Shown here piece after piece: positions 59,869-64,000 of a DNA stretch of 64,000 bases (position 1 is the stretch's first letter; every line of letters starts with the position of its first letter). The stretch lies in contig CAJSYZ010000004.1 of NCBI GenBank assembly GCA_910574455.1, positions 2,667,528 to 2,731,527 of the forward strand, read 5' to 3'. The notes below the pieces were generated by a model. That model made no database searches. It saw only the letters and a list, made by a program, of their open reading frames with translations, and had not been told where the DNA came from. A program made the position numbers and the translations under genes. This DNA is from Trichaptum fuscoviolaceum. Taxonomy: Eukaryota > Basidiomycota > Agaricomycetes > Hymenochaetales > Trichaptaceae.

Positions 59869-60054
59869 ATGAACGCATTCAAGAAGACCGCTTCTACTTC
59901 CACAACTTCCGCCACTTCCTCGACCTCTTCCGACGCGGGGAAGGCCAAGGGAAGTCAGCAGGATAAGGCGGACAAGAGCTACCCGCAGTGTTGCCATTGC
60001 AGCTGGCGCAATGCGCACTCCCCCGACTGCATCTTTTACACTGGAAACAAATAG
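59869..60054 (+). CDS. Small Cys/His protein, 61 residues
   Basis: Ser/Thr-rich start (MNAFKKTASTSTTSATSSTS) followed by a compact Cys/His cluster CCHCSWRNAHSPDCIFYTG, which could hold one zinc ion. A TATA-like CTATAAAGG lies 126 bases upstream and a pyrimidine-rich leader precedes the ATG. I recall similar C-x-x-C-x-W-x-x-x-H small proteins in other basidiomycetes, but no function. A real small gene is likely but not proven. Confidence 0.5.
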   Translation: MNAFKKTASTSTTSATSSTSSDAGKAKGSQQDKADKSYPQCCHCSWRNAHSPDCIFYTGNK

Positions 60055-60894
60055 TGAGCTATCTGAGTTAGAATAGAAAATATTCCGAAGCTGATTGAGA
60101 CGATCTCTTCTAGGACTCTTCACCTTCAGACTCCATAGATTCCTTTCTCTTCGTCTTGTCATGGGGGTGGTCGCTGACTTGGTTATCATGAGTCTTGAAG
60201 TGATGTTGTCTGTTTGTATATAGAGTCATGTAGCACGCTTCTGAAATAACGAGTTTGCTCATTCTCCACGACTTGAAACGTTGCCAGCACAAGTTCCGCT
60301 AATTAAGAACTTCTGCAGGCAACACAATCACTATAAAACACTGTCAGCTGCTTTGTTAAGATGAGAAGGATATCTCGGTGTTTATCGAATGCGGACCATG
60401 CAAATACCTCCGAGCCTTTGTGGTACACAATGGGAGTATCGTAGAATCGATGGAGAACAAAGTAACAAAGCATAACAAGCGGGCCTTGTAGTGGTTATTA
60501 AGCTTGAATGCACATGACAAAGTTGAACCTGCTGGAGCTTTTCGTGACTCTTGATGAGGGAGTTGGATGTGAGCACCAGGTCTCGCCATTTACATCCAGC
60601 GCCAAGGACAACTAAGTCGGTATAAATCGTCCCATGTCAGAGCGACAGTCGCAAAATAGATAGTTCGTTGCTTTCAGTGAAGTTTCTTACTCTTCAGCGT
60701 CGTTAATCCTTGACTTGAACCCCATGCACCTTTGTTGCATGCCTTGTGAAATGCATTTCCCTGATCTGGAAGGTAAAAGTATATAAAAGACAACGTCGAA
60801 AACAAAAGCTCACAGATATGCCACAAACTGCGATCAGGAGAGTATAGGGCACCACGAAACAGACGAGAGCACAAATGTACATACATATGTGGTT
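60055..60894. other. No supported gene
   Basis: A minus-strand open piece (60110-60292) ends in SDHPHDKTKRKESMESEGEE, which looks coding, but no upstream exon joins. The rest shows no domain. Confidence 0.35.
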
Positions 60895-62387
60895 CTATTG
60901 CCCATTCACCTCAACTTCGGCCATGTCAACCGCTTCACCCGATAAATCATGGGGATCTTCGGCATGTCCATTCATATTTACCACTGTGTCATCCACCTCA
61001 CCGTCCGCATCCGCATCTGCTCTGGAATAGATGTACGAGGGATCCGTAACCTCAGCAAGAATCTCGTCCCGTTCTTCTTGTTCATCTTGGCTGAAAGGTG
61101 CGAGCGTAAGGTTGATCGCGTCCCATTTGTCCGCATAAGTGTCCCATTGCTAAGGAAGAGTAGGTCGTGAGCAAGTTCTATATACAAATTACTATATAAA
61201 TGGTACGCACGTTCACTCTCCTCTTCTTGAGCATTATTTTGCGCTCGAGGTTCTTGTAATATGCCCCCTTTCCTCTCCGATTTGGCGTATCGCCAAACGG
61301 TGAATCGTCTTCTTCACCGTCATCCAGGACAAGTAAAAACTCGTTTGGAACTTCTTGCTCTATTTTGACCGTCTCATAATCTCTGACGAAAGAGAATATT
61401 GTTTCTTCCACTTCTTCATCTTGCCTTCGCTTCTCCTTGAAGTTCTCGGCGATCTCGTCCTCTTTCGCTAGATAGTAGGCTAAGAAATGGTCGCCATCGG
61501 ATTCCATTGGCCGAAGTATAGCACAATCCAACCTAGGATCAGGTACATCCAGCGGTCTTTCTCCCGGACGTTCTTGGAATCGGAATAGATCGTAGGCGTT
61601 TGCCCAAATCTCCACGTCGGGCAGGATCTCGTACGACTCAACGGCAGTTACGTGGCTCTTCGCGGGATGCTTAATTTTAGTGAGGTCAAACTTGTCGTTG
61701 GCATACTCGAAGGAAGCCTCGATGTCACGAATTTGTGCTTCCGTTGAGATGTCTATTGGTTCATTATTCGCTCGTCGTCTGGAAGAACATCTAAGCATGT
61801 CGGAGACAAAAGGGGGAAGAGTAGCTTACGACTCTCGAGCAGAATTTTGAGTTCTGTTTGAAGTGACACCACTGATGTACTCCGTTCTTCGCAGCCATGA
61901 TACTTGAGGAGTTACTGGTGTAGTTGGTCCAGATCCGTTGGTTAAGGAGGGGGCATCAACGAGCATGAATGCATCTCTAGGGTCTACGGGAGGTATGTGT
62001 TCGGGTTCGGGGTTTAGAATATTGGAGACTAGCAATCGATCAGCCACATGTTTCATCAGAACACACAAGGACGGTGACACTCACTAGGATCACTCCCATC
62101 CTCATTCCACAGACAATCCCAAAAGCTTAGGTCAAGAGGCATTCCGAGCTCCGCATCTACTACCATCGGGAGAGGCATCTCGCTTGCCAGCGCTGCTGTG
62201 AATTCGGGCCCTGCATAGCGCGAAGGGTGTGTTGGGATATTTAGGAGTTTTGGCGGGAAGGGAGGTGGTGGGAGCGGATTTTGGTATCGTACTTTGAATA
62301 AAAGATCAAGTTTGCTAAGGAGAAAGGTCACCAAGAGCTACACAATGCGGATCAACACATATACACTCACTTTTTCTTTACTGACAT
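60895..62387 (-). CDS. RNA polymerase II-associated factor Paf1
   Basis: Core subunit of the Paf1 complex, which travels with RNA polymerase II and supports histone H2B ubiquitination and elongation. Five exons keep frame: 62371-62387, 62085-62314, 61830-62028, 61211-61790 and 60895-61149, giving 426 residues. A very short first exon (17 bases) encodes MSVKKN. Family blocks: LDLLFKVRYQNPLPPPPFPP, LDLSFWDCLWNEDG, then KSHVTAVESYEILPDVEIWA, PRLDCAILRPMESDGDHFLA and FVRDYETVKIEQEVPNEFLL. The C-terminus is acidic (DADADGEVDD). Length is typical of fungal Paf1. Divergent from the Sec14-type gene with 162 bases between starts. Confidence 0.95.
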
Positions 62388-62549
62388 TATGTTTCAAAGG
62401 AACAAGATGAAATAGACGCGACGTGCAAGTTGTTTGCAAGTTCAAGTTCAAGTTTGCAGTTTTGAGACTCCGCGTGCCAGCCTGAGTGGGATGAAATCTT
62501 ATCAGATATCATAGTATATGGCAATATAGCACGTTCTAGCAAACCGCGT
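62388..62549. promoter_or_regulatory. Bidirectional promoter of Paf1 and Sec14-type genes
   Basis: 162 bases separate the two start codons. Contains GCAAGTTCAAGTTCAAGTTTGC and GTGCCAGCCTGAGTGG, words also common in the accessory block. Both genes must share or overlap control here. Confidence 0.55.
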
Positions 62550-63858
62550 ATGGCAAACGCAACCTTCACACTTCCCCTCTCGACACCCACCCTCGTCAAC
62601 TACGGTGGTCAACCGCATAATATGGCAGAATCGACAGCAGCAGAGATACCGCCTGCAGAAACGAAGGCGCACGAGCCTCTCGCCGAGGGGGAAGAACCTC
62701 AGAACGCTCTCACGAAGGCCTTCACAGACGCCGAGTGGACAGCGTTGAAGGCGTTCAGGGTATGTCGGCCGCTTTCAAATCTCTAAAGACTGGTTTGAGC
62801 GAGTCTGTTGACGTAGGCGACACTTCCAAGTGTTATTGATGAGTCGTTCAAGGCAGATAAGCCAGAAACAATCTCATTGTGGAACGTCACGATCGACCCG
62901 AAGGGTACCACGGACGCCCGTGCAAGCGTCATTCTTATGAAATTCCTGAGGGCAAGGTGAACATCTCGTAGTGAAATCTTTGAAAATATGTCTAACGAGC
63001 GGCGGACTATAGGGAGCTCAATGTCGAGAACGCCAAGAAGATGCTAATTGATACGCTGAAATGGCGAGCTGAGTTCAAGGCGGACGATGTCACGAAAGAA
63101 GAGTTCCCTAAGGATGTGTTTGGGAACCTCGGTCATATTTATGGGAGGGACAAGGGTGGTCGTCCTATAACGTATGCTCAATATCGTGCTCTCTGCCATA
63201 AGCGTTTACCGAATTGCTAGCGGGCATGCGCAGATACAATATTTATGGTGGTAATGAAGATTTAAAGGCAGTCTTCGGCGATACGGCACGCTTCATCAGG
63301 TATGCAAGATTGCCGCCTTTTCTCTCCCTCATAACATACTAACTCATTGTCAATAAAGGTGGCGCGTAGCGTTAATGGAAAAGGGTATCGAAAAGCTTGA
63401 CTTCGAGACCGTGGACCAGATGATCCAAGTTCATGGTGAGCGTGCTTCACGCGCCGGTTAATTGTTTCTCTTCTAATCTACTTCCCCAACTCATGCATGC
63501 AGACTACGAAGGTGTCGGGCTCTCAAGTCGAGACGCCAACTCGAAGAAAGCTGCGTCGGAGGCTACTGCCATATTCCAAAATTATTACCCGGAGTTCTTG
63601 GTACGTTTCTTCCGCTCTATGCTGAGTGCTATCTGCTAATGCACATTTAACGTATTTCAGTATAAAAAGTTCTTCGTCAACGTCCCCTCGATATTTACAT
63701 GGATATTCTGGCTATTCAAACCGCTCATATCAGCACAGACGCTCGCAAAGATGAGCGTGGTGGGCACTGGACCGCAAACTATCGGAAAGGAACTCCGCCC
63801 TCTCATCGACCCGAAGGAGTTGCCAAAACGATATGGAGGAGAGGCTGAAGCGTTTTAA
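62550..63858 (+). CDS. Sec14/CRAL-TRIO lipid-transfer protein, Sfh5-like
   Basis: Moves phosphatidylinositol between membranes. Seven exons keep frame: 62550-62759, 62817-62956, 63013-63171, 63234-63299, 63359-63435, 63503-63600 and 63661-63858, giving 315 residues. N-terminal CRAL-TRIO-N helix with MKFLRARELNVENAKKMLID, then the lipid fold: GRDKGGRPITYNIYGGNEDL, YEGVGLSSRD, IFQNYYPEFLYKKFFVNVPS and FKPLISAQTLAKMSVVG. The YNIYGG and FKAVFG pattern matches Sfh5 of yeasts. Ends PKELPKRYGGEAEAF. Complete in this window. Confidence 0.92.
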
Positions 63859-64000
63859 CCGTCTTGTTTTCTACCACTATCATTCTGAAACGTGTCTTAT
63901 TTAAGCTTCCTCGATTTTGTTCAATTTCTACTCAATATGCTTACATCTACTTGTATATTACTTCACACTCTTCTCCTTTGGATCGGAATCGCATATGTCA

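Overview
The window is nuclear DNA of a filamentous basidiomycete, most likely an Agaricomycete (mushroom or bracket fungus). Genes are cut by many 40-70 bp GT-AG introns, intergenic gaps are short, and two protein families typical of that class appear (a Plavaka-type transposase and a DUF6532-like protein). All models below were assembled by eye from splice sites and frame continuity; no database search was run.

Left arm (1-17450), housekeeping genes: the 3' end of a TFIIIC zinc-finger subunit (+); a secreted sedolisin/tripeptidyl peptidase (-); an intron-containing tRNA-His(GTG) (+); a membrane-anchored protein of unknown function (-); argininosuccinate synthase (+); and a Doa10/MARCH6-type RING-CH ERAD ligase (-).

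Accessory and mobile region (about 17450-51500): a young Ty1/copia element with identical LTRs and one intact 1208-codon ORF; a DEDDy 3'-5' exonuclease; a decayed BCS1-like AAA ATPase; a fragment and a full copy of an uncharacterised protein with a trypsin-like C-terminal domain; a coiled-coil gene with one in-frame stop; a Plavaka-type transposase with open exons; and, divergent from it, a many-exon DUF6532-like gene. That last gene is cut inside an exon by a 9.0 kb Ty3/gypsy chromovirus, whose gag is itself cut by a 2.3 kb hAT-like element carrying a fragment of a host ING (PHD-finger partner) gene. The intergenic DNA and some introns of this block are packed with the same short self-complementary words (CACTGGCAGTG, GACTCGGAGTC, AACTTGAAGTT, TACTAGTA types), which suggests the block behaves as one unit, perhaps a cargo-carrying Plavaka element.

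Right arm (51500-64000), housekeeping again: a RING E3 ligase, tRNase Z, THO subunit Tho7, an LRR/F-box-like protein, a small Cys/His protein, Paf1, and a Sec14-type lipid-transfer protein (Sfh5-like) divergent from Paf1. Several of these act in RNA polymerase transcription or RNA processing (TFIIIC, tRNase Z, Tho7, Paf1), but they sit on both strands and I see no co-regulation beyond shared promoters.
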